A DNA stretch of 64,000 bases from Clostridium_T sp040217795 (GCA_040217795.1 JBEHWK010000001.1:1-64000); one strand, 5' to 3'. Counted from the first letter of the stretch, positions 50,678 to 60,006 are shown. Numbers and translations are program-made. The notes: a model not told the origin generated them from the letters alone.

Positions 50678-51598
50678 TTAACGGGCTCCTTTTTCATAAG
50701 GAACTCCATCAGCCTTAGGTGCAACTGATTTTCCAACAAAGACAATTAAAACTATAATTGTTAAAATGTACGGGAACATTGCAAGAATTTCTGAAGGAAC
50801 AGCAAAACTACCACCGCCTAAAATAACAGTTAACGCTTGTGCAAATCCGAATAACAGGCAAGCTCCATAAGCTCCATGAGGTGTCCATTTCCCAAAAATA
50901 ACTGCTGCTAAAGCGATAAATCCCTGACCGCTTATAGCAGTTGGTGTAAATTGGGGAATAATTGCCAATGTCATTGCCGCACCGCCAAAACCGGCAAAAA
51001 CCCCTGAACTTACTACACATATGTAACGAATTTTAGCTACATTGATTCCCAGCGTATCTGCAGCTGCAGGATGTTCCCCAACAGCACGAATATGAAGTCC
51101 CCATTTTGTCTTGTAAAGAAAAAACCATAATACTACTGTTAAAAGTAAAGCCAGAACTACGGTAATATCTACATTTAAATTTTTGAGAAATTCATTAGTA
51201 ATATTATCACCAAATACTTTAGGCAATTTATTTGAAACTGGAGGTGTCATAGTTGCACCTTGAAAAAATAATCTACACAAAAATAATGCAAGACCAGATC
51301 CAATTAAATTAATAGCAATACCTGAAATTGTTTGATTCGCCTTAAATGTTACAGATGCTACTCCATGTAATAAAGCAATTATCCCACCAGAAATACCAGC
51401 CATTAAAAATCCAAACCATGGGCTTCCAGTATAATATCCTACTGCAGTACCAGTAAAAGCACCTACAACCATCATGCCTTCAATCCCAATGTTTACAACT
51501 CCCGCACGCTCTGATATCACGCCTCCCAAAGCTCCAAAAATCAATGGTGCTGAATACATTAAGGTAATTCCTATTATTAATAAAATACTATTTAACAT
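50678..51598 (-). CDS. Nucleoside ABC transporter permease, NupQ/YufQ type
   Basis: 306 aa from the ATG at 51598, eight bases after GAGG. Eight to ten membrane segments. Sequences such as PLIFGALGGVISERAGVVNI, GIEGMMVVGAF, NQTISGIAINLIGSGLALFL and the EHPAAADTLGINV loop are typical of BPL/RbsC-type permeases in BmpA nucleoside systems. Starts 11 bases inside the preceding permease gene. It would carry guanosine or other nucleosides inward with its partners. Confidence 0.92.
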   Translation of the reverse strand: MLNSILLIIGITLMYSAPLIFGALGGVISERAGVVNIGIEGMMVVGAFTGTAVGYYTGSPWFGFLMAGISGGIIALLHGVASVTFKANQTISGIAINLIGSGLALFLCRLFFQGATMTPPVSNKLPKVFGDNITNEFLKNLNVDITVVLALLLTVVLWFFLYKTKWGLHIRAVGEHPAAADTLGINVAKIRYICVVSSGVFAGFGGAAMTLAIIPQFTPTAISGQGFIALAAVIFGKWTPHGAYGACLLFGFAQALTVILGGGSFAVPSEILAMFPYILTIIVLIVFVGKSVAPKADGVPYEKGAR

Positions 51599-52715
51599 TA
51601 ATGTCACCTCTTTTTAAAAGTTTATCAGCTAACGCAGGCACAATTTTTGTTAATGCAACGAAGAATACAATAGTACCTATCATGATATTGATTATTTCTG
51701 ATGGTGCTCCTATTGCCGACTGTACAGACTGACCTCCATAAAGTAATCCACCAAAAAGCAATCCTGCAAAAATACATCCAATTGGTGAACTACCGGCAAT
51801 TAATGCCACTGATAATCCATTAAATCCATTATTCTCAAATGCTGCCATAATTGATATTTTATGTGGTGCCACTCCTGTGATAGCTAATGCTCCAGCAAGT
51901 CCTGACAGCGCTCCTGCTATTAACATAGCATGAATAATGTTTCGGCTAACATTTATACCAGCAAATTCTGCCGCATATTTATTTGACCCAACTGCACGAA
52001 GTTCATACCCTTTAGGTAATTTATAAAGTAAAACCCATATTGATATTGCCATTATTACAGCAACTACAATACCAATATTAAAATCAGTTTTTAACATAAT
52101 TTCAGAAAGCCACTTATTGTTTGACAACGCTTCTCTTCCAGCATCTGAATTCTTCCAGTTTTCCAGTATAGTTGTAAAACCGGATTTATTTATCATATAA
52201 GTAGCAGTTGAACCCGGTTGATGAAAAACATTTAATCCTACTACAAAATTACATAAATATAAACTGATCCAGTTTAACATTATACTTGTAATAACTTCAT
52301 GTATTCCAAACTTAGCCTTTAAAAGACCTACAATTCCTCCAAATATCGCCCCTGCAATTACCCCTGCAGCAATTACAGCAGGAATTTGCAGAACTGCCGG
52401 TAAATTTAATTTAATACCAACTATTGTTGCAGCAATTGTACCTACAATATATTGCCCTTCAGCACCAATATTAAATAATCCTGTTTTGAATGCAAAAGCA
52501 ACACTTAACCCGGTTATTATAATAGGCGTAGCTTTAATAATAGTATTTGAAATATATTTAGGCTTAGAAAAAATACCTTGAAAAAGCGCACCGAATGCAC
52601 TAATAGGATTATACCCTGCAATTCCCAGCACTATTGAGGCAACAATAAACCCCAAAAATATTGCAATAAATGTTGCAGTAACTGGTTTTTTAAGTATTTT
52701 TGCTGCTGTTTTCAT
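51588..52715 (-). CDS. Nucleoside ABC transporter permease, NupP/YufP type
   Basis: 375 aa, GGAGG before the ATG. Ten or so membrane segments; AFKTGLFNIGAEGQYIVGTIA, LKAKFGIHEVITSIMLNWI and GSNKYAAEFAGINVSRNI are conserved features. Overlaps the end of the ATPase gene by 26 bases, so the ATPase and both permeases are translationally linked. Partner of the NupQ-type permease. Confidence 0.93.
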   Translation of the reverse strand: MKTAAKILKKPVTATFIAIFLGFIVASIVLGIAGYNPISAFGALFQGIFSKPKYISNTIIKATPIIITGLSVAFAFKTGLFNIGAEGQYIVGTIAATIVGIKLNLPAVLQIPAVIAAGVIAGAIFGGIVGLLKAKFGIHEVITSIMLNWISLYLCNFVVGLNVFHQPGSTATYMINKSGFTTILENWKNSDAGREALSNNKWLSEIMLKTDFNIGIVVAVIMAISIWVLLYKLPKGYELRAVGSNKYAAEFAGINVSRNIIHAMLIAGALSGLAGALAITGVAPHKISIMAAFENNGFNGLSVALIAGSSPIGCIFAGLLFGGLLYGGQSVQSAIGAPSEIINIMIGTIVFFVALTKIVPALADKLLKRGDINVK

Positions 52716-54240
52716 TTTGTTTACCTCCTGCCATTAGTAAACCTATTGTGTTTTCATCTACTTCTCCCTGTTTAAATGTTTCTACAATAGTTCCATCATA
52801 AATTACAGCTATGGTATCTGAAACATTCATAATTTCATCAAGTTCTAATGAAATTAAAAGAATTCCTTTACCTTTATCTCTTTCACTTATTAAGGTTTTA
52901 TGTACATATTCAATTGCACCAACATCCATTCCACGTGTAGGTTGTACTGCAATAAGTAAATCAGGGTCGTTAGCAATCTCTCGCGCTATAATAACCTTTT
53001 GCTGATTTCCTCCTGATAATCCTCTCACTGGTTGTGATTCACAATTTTCAGGTCTGACATCATATTGTTTTATCAACTTTTTTGTATATTCAATGATTTT
53101 ATTTTTATCTAAAAATCCTCTTTTACAATATTGTTTACTCTTATATTTTTCAATCACCATATTTTCAGCAACAGTAAAATCTAATACAAGTCCACGTTTT
53201 TGTCTGTCTTCATGAATTGTTGAGATTTTATTATTAATTACATTATGTGGAGTTGTGTTTTGTATTTCTTGTCCATTTATCTTAATAGTACCACTTTCAG
53301 ATTTTGTAAGACCTGTAATAGCTTCCACTAATTCCTTTTGTCCATTACCATCAATACCTGCAATACCAACGATTTCCCCTTTGCGCACTTTAATGGATAA
53401 GTTTTTAACTGCGTCTAATTTTCTTTCATCTTTTACAGTTAAATTTTCTATTTCAAAAACAATATCTTTTGGTTTAGGTACTGTTTTACTAACAACTAAA
53501 TTAACTTCATGACCTACCATCATAGTAGCAAGATCTTCTTTACTTACTTCTTTAACATCAACTGTATCAATATATTTTCCCCTGCGAATAATTGTACAAA
53601 TATCTGATGATTCTTTTATTTCTTTTAGCTTATGTGTAATTATAATTATTGTCTTTCCATCTGAAATAAGATTATTCATAATTTCTATAAGGTCTTGTAT
53701 TTCCTGTGGTGTTAGTACTGCTGTCGGCTCATCCAATATTAATAAATCTGCTCCACGATATAGTGCCTTTAAAATTTCAACACGCTGCTGCATGCCCACA
53801 GAGATATCTTCAACCTTTGCATCCGGATCTACTTCCAGTCCATATTGCTTAACAATATTCAGTATTTCTTCACGTGCTTTTTTCATATCAGTTATACCAA
53901 ATTTATTAGTAATTTCACTTCCTAAAACAATATTTTCTGTTACAGTGAAATTATCAACCAGCATGAAATGTTGATGAACCATTCCGATTCCATTTTCAAT
54001 TGCTATACCAGGATTCTTAATATTTACGTTTTTACCGTTAAGGTAAATTTCACCTTTATCAGCTTTATATAACCCGTAAAGAACATTCATCAGTGTACTT
54101 TTTCCTGCTCCATTTTCTCCTAACAGTGCATGAATTGTGCCTTTTTTAACATCAAGACTGATATCATCCAAAGCACAGAACGATCCAAATATTTTTGTAA
54201 TTCCACGCATTTGAACTGCATATTGGTCGCTGATTTCCAT
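52690..54240 (-). CDS. Nucleoside ABC transporter ATP-binding protein, NupO/YufO type
   Basis: 516 aa with two nucleotide-binding domains. The first (about 10-235) has Walker A LLGENGAGKSTL, signature ISVGMQQRV and Walker B DLLILDEPTAVLT. The second (about 255-500) has a degenerate loop GIDGNGQKELV but a good signature LSGGNQQKVIIA, the usual asymmetry for sugar and nucleoside importers. Inner-membrane-associated energy subunit. Confidence 0.94.
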   Translation of the reverse strand: MEISDQYAVQMRGITKIFGSFCALDDISLDVKKGTIHALLGENGAGKSTLMNVLYGLYKADKGEIYLNGKNVNIKNPGIAIENGIGMVHQHFMLVDNFTVTENIVLGSEITNKFGITDMKKAREEILNIVKQYGLEVDPDAKVEDISVGMQQRVEILKALYRGADLLILDEPTAVLTPQEIQDLIEIMNNLISDGKTIIIITHKLKEIKESSDICTIIRRGKYIDTVDVKEVSKEDLATMMVGHEVNLVVSKTVPKPKDIVFEIENLTVKDERKLDAVKNLSIKVRKGEIVGIAGIDGNGQKELVEAITGLTKSESGTIKINGQEIQNTTPHNVINNKISTIHEDRQKRGLVLDFTVAENMVIEKYKSKQYCKRGFLDKNKIIEYTKKLIKQYDVRPENCESQPVRGLSGGNQQKVIIAREIANDPDLLIAVQPTRGMDVGAIEYVHKTLISERDKGKGILLISLELDEIMNVSDTIAVIYDGTIVETFKQGEVDENTIGLLMAGGKQNENSSKNT

Positions 54241-54260
54241 ACTAAATCCTCCCTTTTTAT

Positions 54261-54300
54261 AAACTATGCTAGCAGTAGATATAAACTGCTAGCATAGTTT
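54261..54300 (-). other. Intra-operon hairpin between bmp and the ATPase gene
   Basis: AAACTATGCTAGCAGT (54261-54276) pairs perfectly with ACTGCTAGCATAGTTT (54285-54300), 16 bp with an 8-base loop. It lacks a T-run on the minus strand. Such structures often stabilise the mRNA of a binding protein that is needed in excess of its transporter. Confidence 0.75.
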
Positions 54301-54344
54301 TGTCTTACAATTTCGAATAAAATTTTTAAAAATAATACAGAATA

Positions 54345-55379
54345 TTATTTGCTGTATTGATTATAAGTTGCTTCATCATAAGGAACAACTATTGTTCCGT
54401 CTATAATTTTGTCTTCTAACTTAATTGCTGCATTGTACACTTCCGGAGCAACATTTTTATTTTCAGCAGGAATTCCCACAGCTCCTTCTTTTAATCCATA
54501 AGTATAAGTTTTCCCTCCAATTTTGTTACCATTAAAAGCTTCTGTAGAAACTTTTTCAACTGCAACACCTACTAATTTCAGAGCTGAAGTCAGTACGTTG
54601 TCAGGAGCTAAATAAGATTGATCACGGTCAACACCTATTGCAAATTTGCCTGCTTCTTTTGCTGCCTCAATTACCCCTACTCCTGTTCCGCCAGATGCAT
54701 GGAAGATAATATCACATCCTGAAGAGAACATTTTGTTTGCAATCGCCTTTCCCTTTGAGGCATCAGTGAAACTTTCAGCGTATTGAACATCTACAGTAAT
54801 TGTTTTTCCTAATTCTTTTGCTGCATATTGTACACCAGCCTGATATCCATATTGGAATTGATCAATAACCGGACTCTTTATACCGCCAACAAATCCTACT
54901 TTACCTGTTTTTGTTGTTTTTCCTGCTATATATCCTACTATAAATGAAGGTTCCTGTGCTTTAAACACAACTCCTGTTACATTGTCTGGTGTATTATCTC
55001 CATAAGAGTTATCTACAATAGCATAATTAGCATCTTTATTTGTTTTTGCAGCATTTAATAGTGCATCTGCCATTGTAAATCCAATACCCCAGATTAAATT
55101 GTTACCTTCATCAACAAGTTTATCCAGATTAGTAACATAATCTGTTTCCTGTTTTGATTCTAAATAACTAACTGATGCTCCTGTGGCCTTAGCGAATGAT
55201 TGCAGTCCTTCCCATGAGGATTGATTGAATGATTGATCGCTTACACCACCTGCGTCTGTTACCATTGCAACCTTGAAAGTTTTCTTTTCGGTGCTGTTAC
55301 CAGTCGTCTTGTTGTTTCCACAACCTGCCAGCGTACCCATAATAATTGTTGACATAACTAATGCAATTACCCTTTTCAT
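54345..55379 (-). CDS. BMP-family nucleoside-binding lipoprotein
   Basis: 344 aa. Signal peptide with lipobox LAGC (C20). BMP-family features are FKVAMVTDAGGVSDQSFNQSSWEG, WGIGFTMADALLNAAK, VGFVGGIKSPVIDQFQYGYQ and GCDIIFHASGGTGVGVIEAAKEAG. It captures nucleosides outside the cell and hands them to the downstream ABC permeases. GGAGG before the ATG; a hairpin follows the gene. Confidence 0.94.
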   Translation of the reverse strand: MKRVIALVMSTIIMGTLAGCGNNKTTGNSTEKKTFKVAMVTDAGGVSDQSFNQSSWEGLQSFAKATGASVSYLESKQETDYVTNLDKLVDEGNNLIWGIGFTMADALLNAAKTNKDANYAIVDNSYGDNTPDNVTGVVFKAQEPSFIVGYIAGKTTKTGKVGFVGGIKSPVIDQFQYGYQAGVQYAAKELGKTITVDVQYAESFTDASKGKAIANKMFSSGCDIIFHASGGTGVGVIEAAKEAGKFAIGVDRDQSYLAPDNVLTSALKLVGVAVEKVSTEAFNGNKIGGKTYTYGLKEGAVGIPAENKNVAPEVYNAAIKLEDKIIDGTIVVPYDEATYNQYSK

Positions 55380-55423
55380 AATTATTCCTCCTAAAACAAT
55401 TTATTGCTTCTATTATTATTATA

Positions 55424-56137
55424 TTATTTTGCTATCTCAAGTGCAATTTCCATCATTTCTGTAAAGCTTGATTGTCTGTCTTCTGCTGAAAGTGATTCCC
55501 CAGTTAATGGACAATCAGAAATTGTAAGGAGACATAAAGCATTTTTACCAGCCTCTGCTGCATTCATATATAGTGCCGCAGCTTCCATTTCTACTGCTAT
55601 AATCCCCATTTTAATCCACTTATCCAATGCAGTTTTATCTGCACAATAGAATGTATCTGATGATAATATATTTCCTACAACAGCATTTATATTTTTCTCT
55701 TTTGCAGCCTGAACTGCATTATTTACTAAGTCAAAGGTTGCAATAGGTGCAAACGTTCCTGGTAAACAATACTGTGAAGCATAATTTGAATCGGTGGATG
55801 CGCCTAATGCTATAACAACATCACGCAATTTTACATTTTTATTTAAACTTCCTGCTGTTCCAATACGAATAATATTATCTACATCATAAAAATTAAATAG
55901 TTCATATGAGTAAATACCCATAGAAGGCATTCCCATGCCTGCACCCATAACAGTAATACGTTTCCCTTGGTATGTTCCTGTATACCCAAGCATATTTCTG
56001 ACTGAATTAAATTGCACTACATCTTCTAAGAAGTTCTCTGCAATGAACTTTGCTCTTAATGGATCTCCCGGCATCAATACTGTTTTAGCAATTTCTCCTA
56101 ATTTAGCTCCAATATGCGGTGTAGGTGTATTAGTCAT
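55424..56137 (-). CDS. deoD: Purine-nucleoside phosphorylase, DeoD type
   Basis: 237 aa from the ATG at 56137, nine bases after GGAGG; the in-frame TTG upstream is part of that ribosome site. It cleaves purine (deoxy)nucleosides with phosphate. TPHIGAKLGEIAKTVLMPGD, GAGMGMPSMGIYSYEL, RIGTAGSLNKNVKLRDV, MEMEAAALY-like VEMEAAALYMNA and ISDCPLTGESLSAEDRQ are the hexameric-PNP signatures. Between deoB and bmp in the operon. Confidence 0.95.
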   Translation of the reverse strand: MTNTPTPHIGAKLGEIAKTVLMPGDPLRAKFIAENFLEDVVQFNSVRNMLGYTGTYQGKRITVMGAGMGMPSMGIYSYELFNFYDVDNIIRIGTAGSLNKNVKLRDVVIALGASTDSNYASQYCLPGTFAPIATFDLVNNAVQAAKEKNINAVVGNILSSDTFYCADKTALDKWIKMGIIAVEMEAAALYMNAAEAGKNALCLLTISDCPLTGESLSAEDRQSSFTEMMEIALEIAK

Positions 56138-56171
56138 AATTTCATCCTCCAAAATTTTATTTTAACCTTAG

Positions 56172-57362
56172 TTATATAAGTTTTTCTAATACTGATTCTC
56201 CAATTGTATTTTCAGGCATTTCTAATTGAAAATTATCAGCTATGGTAGCTCCAATAGCAGCAAAACTGCTGCTTGTTTCCATTAATCCACCTTCTGCCAT
56301 TGATGGTGAATATGCTAAGAAAGGAACATACTCACGAGTATGATCAGTCCCGGTATAAGTAGGGTCAGTACCATGATCTGCAGTAATTATTAATAAATCA
56401 TCTTCTCTTAACTTATCTAATACTTTTCCTAAATTAACATCAAACTTTTCTAATTCCTCAGCATAACCAACAGGATTTCTTCTATGTCCCCATAATGCAT
56501 CAAAGTCAACTAGGTTTACAAAACATAATCCATTAAAATCTTTATCCATTATTTCTATTGTTTGTTCCATTCCATGAACAGAACTCTTTGACATATTTGA
56601 TTCTGTTATCCCCTCACCATCAAATATGTCACTTATTTTACCAACAGAGATTACATCCAAGCCATTATCTTTTAATATATCAAGTGCAGTTCTTCCATAT
56701 GGCTTCAATGCATAATCATGTCTGTTACTTGTACGCTTAAAATCACCTTTTTTCATTCCTACATAAGGTCTTGCAATAACCCGACCTACCTTCCACTCAT
56801 CTTTGAAGGTTAATTCCCTTGCTATTTTACAACAACGATAAAGTTCCTCTAATCCAAAAGTTTCTTCATGACCACAAATTTGCAATACTGAATCTGCTGA
56901 TGTATAAACAATCATATCTCCTGCCTTCATTTGATGTTCACCAAATTCATCTAAAATTTCAGTTCCGCTGGCACTCTTATTTCCTACAATATTGTGTCCG
57001 GTTTTTATTTTTAATTCCTCTAAAAGTTCCTCCGGAAACCCTGTATCAGTAAAAGTATTAAATGGAGTATCAATTTTCAGCCCCATCATTTCCCAATGCC
57101 CAGTCATTGTATCTTTACCTATACTTGCTTCTCTCATTTTCATAAAATATGCTAATGGCTTTTCAACTGCATCAACATGGTTTATAGCATGTAAATTTGC
57201 TAACCCTAGTTTTTGCAGATTAGGAATTTTTAAATTTTCCACTGATTCTGAAATATGTCTAAGTGTATCTGCACCAACATCACCATAGTCTTTTGAATCA
57301 CTGGTTTCTCCAATTCCAAGAGAATCTAATACAATTACAAAAATTCTATTATATTTCCTCAT
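56172..57362 (-). CDS. deoB: Phosphopentomutase
   Basis: 396 aa. It converts (deoxy)ribose-1-phosphate, released by the phosphorylases, to the 5-phosphate for DeoC or the pentose pathway. Metal ligands in VLDSLGIGETSDSKDYGDVGADT at the N-terminus and LIITADHGTDPTYTGTDHTREY near the C-terminus mark the alkaline-phosphatase-like fold; KDTMTGHWEMMG holds the phosphate-accepting threonine. AAAGGA precedes the ATG. Confidence 0.96.
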   Translation of the reverse strand: MRKYNRIFVIVLDSLGIGETSDSKDYGDVGADTLRHISESVENLKIPNLQKLGLANLHAINHVDAVEKPLAYFMKMREASIGKDTMTGHWEMMGLKIDTPFNTFTDTGFPEELLEELKIKTGHNIVGNKSASGTEILDEFGEHQMKAGDMIVYTSADSVLQICGHEETFGLEELYRCCKIARELTFKDEWKVGRVIARPYVGMKKGDFKRTSNRHDYALKPYGRTALDILKDNGLDVISVGKISDIFDGEGITESNMSKSSVHGMEQTIEIMDKDFNGLCFVNLVDFDALWGHRRNPVGYAEELEKFDVNLGKVLDKLREDDLLIITADHGTDPTYTGTDHTREYVPFLAYSPSMAEGGLMETSSSFAAIGATIADNFQLEMPENTIGESVLEKLI

Positions 57363-57414
57363 ATTTAATCCTTTCTAAATTACCAACGGTTAAAGTTTCC
57401 TTGGATATATTTTT

Positions 57415-57819
57415 CTACTTCTTTAAGTCTTCTTCTGTAAAAGACATTGGCAGCAATTCTTCGATGTTAGTTATTTTTTCTGTTTTATGATTAGATAATA
57501 CTATAGGAGTATCTTTTTCTAACAACTCTACTAATACCTGTCTGCAAGCTCCACAAGGCGTTGCTAAGGTTTTACCGTTACTTACAATTGCTATTGCTTT
57601 TATATCTTTTTTACGATATCCATTTGAATAAGCTTGAAAAATTGCATTTCTTTCCGCACAATTTGTTAAACCATAAGATGCATTTTCGATATTTGCACCG
57701 ATAAAGTATTTATTATCCTTAGTTAAAACACAAGAACCAACATGGTAATTTGAATAAGGTGCATATGCATTTTCACTTGCTTTGAAAGCTCTATCTAAAA
57801 TTTCCTTATATTTTTCCAC
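57415..57819 (-). CDS. cdd: Cytidine deaminase
   Basis: 134 aa from a GTG at 57819 placed seven bases after GGAGG; an ATG at 57849 is in frame but precedes the ribosome site. It deaminates cytidine and deoxycytidine to the uridines used by the udp product. Zinc site: NCAERNAIFQAYSNG and ATPCGACRQVLVE, with APYSNYHVGSCVLT binding the base. Normal length for the tetrameric form. Confidence 0.95.
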   Translation of the reverse strand: MEKYKEILDRAFKASENAYAPYSNYHVGSCVLTKDNKYFIGANIENASYGLTNCAERNAIFQAYSNGYRKKDIKAIAIVSNGKTLATPCGACRQVLVELLEKDTPIVLSNHKTEKITNIEELLPMSFTEEDLKK

Positions 57820-57850
57820 ATCTAAACCTCCTGGTAATTTATTTAACATT

Positions 57851-58636
57851 TTACTGACTTATTTTTTCTTTATCAGCTTTTATTAAATTTCTGATTCCTT
57901 CTACTGCCACTTCAATTGCTATATCTGTATTATGTTCCTGTATATTTTCTAATCCTGCCTTTTCACGTTCCTGGTTGGCAATAACTAAAAATACTGAACC
58001 TACTCTTACTTTTAAACAACTTCCTACCACAAATAAAGCTGCTGACTCCATTTCAGATGCGAGACAACCACATTTTAACCACGCATCCCATTTATTTATT
58101 AGTTCATAACCAACAGGTTTTGTTTCCGGAGAATGTTGTCCATAAAATGAGTCTTTGCATTGAACAACTCCAACATGATAGGTTTTATTTAAATCTTTAG
58201 AAGCTTTTACCAGTGAATTTACAACATCAAAATTTGCAACAGCCGGGAATTCAATCGGAGCATATTCTTTACTGGTGCCTTCCATTCTTATTGCGCCTGT
58301 AGCCACAACTACGTCCCCACCTTTAACATCTATATCCATTCCGCCACATGTACCAACTCTAATAAATGTATCTGCTCCGCACTTCACCAATTCTTCCAAT
58401 GCTATAGCAGCTGAAGGTCCACCTATCCCTGTTGATGTAACACTTACTTTAACTCCATCTAAAAATCCGGTGTAAGTAACATACTCTCTGCTGTCAGCAA
58501 TTAACTTTGGATTGTCAAAATATGCAGCAATCTTTTCACATCTTTTTGGATCTCCCGGCAGTATAACATACTTCCCAACATCTCCTTTTCCAACATTGAT
58601 ATGATATTGTTTTCCAGATCCTTGTGAATAATCCAT
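57851..58636 (-). CDS. udp: Uridine phosphorylase
   Basis: 261 aa. It cleaves uridine with phosphate to uracil and ribose-1-phosphate. Features are YVILPGDPKRCEKIA, STGIGGPSAAIALEEL, RVGTCGGMDIDVKGGDVVVA, DSFYGQHSPE and CLASEMESAALFVV. The YGQHSP segment fits pyrimidine rather than purine phosphorylases. First gene of the salvage operon, with GGAGGG before the ATG, divergent from the GntR gene. Confidence 0.9.
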   Translation of the reverse strand: MDYSQGSGKQYHINVGKGDVGKYVILPGDPKRCEKIAAYFDNPKLIADSREYVTYTGFLDGVKVSVTSTGIGGPSAAIALEELVKCGADTFIRVGTCGGMDIDVKGGDVVVATGAIRMEGTSKEYAPIEFPAVANFDVVNSLVKASKDLNKTYHVGVVQCKDSFYGQHSPETKPVGYELINKWDAWLKCGCLASEMESAALFVVGSCLKVRVGSVFLVIANQEREKAGLENIQEHNTDIAIEVAVEGIRNLIKADKEKISQ

Positions 58637-58712
58637 AGTAATCCCTCCATTTATTTTTATATAATATCATCTATATATTTACCATTTTGTATAAATAAAA
58701 ACACACTCCACT

Positions 58713-58730
58713 CTTGTCTATTTACTTGTA
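58713..58730 (-). promoter_or_regulatory. Operator-like site in the salvage operon leader
   Basis: On the minus strand TACAAGTAAATAGACAAG. Its TAGACAAG half-site is shared with the palindrome at 58822-58845 in front of the GntR gene. It lies downstream of the operon's -10, where a bound repressor would block elongation. Confidence 0.55.
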
Positions 58731-58747
58731 TATTTATGTCTGATAAA

Positions 58748-58776
58748 ATAATAACATGTCGAATATTACGTGTCAA
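58748..58776 (-). promoter_or_regulatory. Promoter of the nucleoside salvage operon
   Basis: Minus-strand -35 TTGACA (58771-58776), 17-base spacer, -10 TATTAT (58748-58753). The start of transcription is expected near 58741, about 100 bases before the udp ATG. Confidence 0.75.
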
Positions 58777-58821
58777 AATTATTATTTATTTTATATTTTA
58801 TAGTTAGTAATAAATCAATCA

Positions 58822-58845
58822 GCTAACTTGTTTAGACAAGTTAGC
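58822..58845. promoter_or_regulatory. Palindromic operator in front of the GntR gene
   Basis: GCTAACTTGT-TTAG-ACAAGTTAGC, 10-base perfect arms. The core TTGTTTAGACAA resembles the TTGTNTAGACAA sites bound by HutC-subfamily GntR regulators. It lies between the divergent promoters and the regulator's ribosome site, suggesting autoregulation. Confidence 0.7.
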
Positions 58846-58867
58846 ATTCTTTAGAGAGGTGATACCT

Positions 58868-59602
58868 TTGAATGAATTCAACTTAATTCCAAAAGAAAAA
58901 GAATTAAAATTTGTAACTGTATATAATAAACTCTTCAAAATGATTAATGAAGGTACTTTTCCGGAAGGAAGCAGATTACCATCAGAACCTGAACTATCAA
59001 AACAAATTGGAGTCAGCAGAACAACCTTAAGGCAGGCACTTACATTATTGCAGGATGACGGATTAGTAAATAATATCAGAGGCAAAGGAAACTTTATTGT
59101 AAAGACCAGTCCTGATAAACCTACAGGTTTGGAAACAATTGGGCACCCGGTATACAAGTGTATGTCTTGTGAAATTGATGATGTTAAAATGCAGTTTCGC
59201 CTGGAACCACCAACAGATTATTTTAATCAAACTTTAGAAAAGAAAACTGTTGCTGTAGTGCTGGTAGATAGATGGTACATATCTCAGGATAAAACCGCAG
59301 CTTATACATTTACCTTATTACCAATTGAAGCTATATCAAAATTTAACATAGATTTAAATGATCATGATAAATTTTTAAACTTTCTGGAAAGAGAAATTTA
59401 TGAAATATGCAGTAACACATTGGTTGAAATAAAATATTCTACTGCTGGAAATTTTGCAGCTAAAATCCCAGCACTTTCGCCTGAAAACCAATTTCATTTG
59501 ATTCAAGAGAGCGTATATAAAGATTCGGAATTTCTCTTTGTTTCAAATAAACATTATTTACCTATAAAATCTTCCTCTATAAAATTTCATCAAAGAAAAT
59601 GA
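58868..59602 (+). CDS. GntR-family (HutC/UTRA) transcription regulator
   Basis: 244 aa from a TTG at 58868; AGAGGTGAT is placed correctly for it, and the GTG at 58859 lies inside that site. N-terminal winged helix: LFKMINEGTFPEGSRLPSEP, then LSKQIGVSRTTLRQALTLLQ-DDGLVNNIRGKGNFIV. The UTRA-type effector domain follows from about residue 85. It is divergent from the salvage operon and matching TAGACAAG sites lie in both leaders, so it is probably the operon's regulator, with a nucleoside or sugar phosphate as effector (inference). Confidence 0.9.
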   Translation: MNEFNLIPKEKELKFVTVYNKLFKMINEGTFPEGSRLPSEPELSKQIGVSRTTLRQALTLLQDDGLVNNIRGKGNFIVKTSPDKPTGLETIGHPVYKCMSCEIDDVKMQFRLEPPTDYFNQTLEKKTVAVVLVDRWYISQDKTAAYTFTLLPIEAISKFNIDLNDHDKFLNFLEREIYEICSNTLVEIKYSTAGNFAAKIPALSPENQFHLIQESVYKDSEFLFVSNKHYLPIKSSSIKFHQRK

Positions 59603-59633
59603 TTAAACCTGAGGTTTCACCCCAGGTTTAATC
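59601..59633 (+). terminator. Terminator of the GntR gene
   Basis: GATTAAACCTG (59601-59611) pairs with CAGGTTTAATC (59623-59633), with further G-C pairs inside. The stem includes the gene's stop codon. The following ATTCTGTCATT is a weak T tract. Confidence 0.75.
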
Positions 59634-59639
59634 ATTCTG

Positions 59640-59789
59640 TCATTCCTTAAGAAGTTTATTGTAAAGATCTAAAAATTCTTTAGCTTCTTCCTCAGGATTT
59701 TCATATTGCTCTTTATTCTCCAGTATATTTTCATATGCATCCTTTAATGCTGAAAGTATTAATATCTTTTCTCTTCCTGTTATCCCCAT
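59640..59789 (-). CDS. Small helical protein, 49 aa, paralogue of the 29600-29830 product
   Basis: Reads from an ATG at 59789, with GGGAG about ten bases upstream, to a TGA at 59640: MGITGREKILILSALKDAYE, then NILENKEQYENPEEEAKEFL and DLYNKLLKE. It aligns with residues about 36-72 of the 76-residue protein at 29600-29830, sharing SAL-DA, LENKE, EN and EAKE-NKL. No known family. It lies alone between the GntR gene and the Bce transporter; the rest of 59790-60006 holds only a terminator. Confidence 0.6.
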   Translation of the reverse strand: MGITGREKILILSALKDAYENILENKEQYENPEEEAKEFLDLYNKLLKE

Positions 59790-59905
59790 AACAAATCAAC
59801 TCCCTTTTACACTTTTGCGTTTTACATTTTCTGTAAATTAACCTTATTATATTGCTATCAGGAATATTTTACAATATATGCCTTTATTTTTTTAATATAA
59901 ATATG

Positions 59906-59932
59906 AAAAAGCAAGGGACTATCCTTGCTTTT
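59906..59932 (-). terminator. Terminator of the Bce-type operon
   Basis: GCAAGG (59911-59916) pairs with CCTTGC (59923-59928), flanked by A and T tracts on both sides. On the minus strand it follows the permease stop at 60007 by about 80 bases and is followed by TTTTTC. Confidence 0.7.
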
Positions 59933-60006
59933 CTATATTGCCTCCCAACCTATTAATAAAATTCCAAAATTACTTTTTTAAATGGGAATATAGAAAACTT
60001 ATCGTA

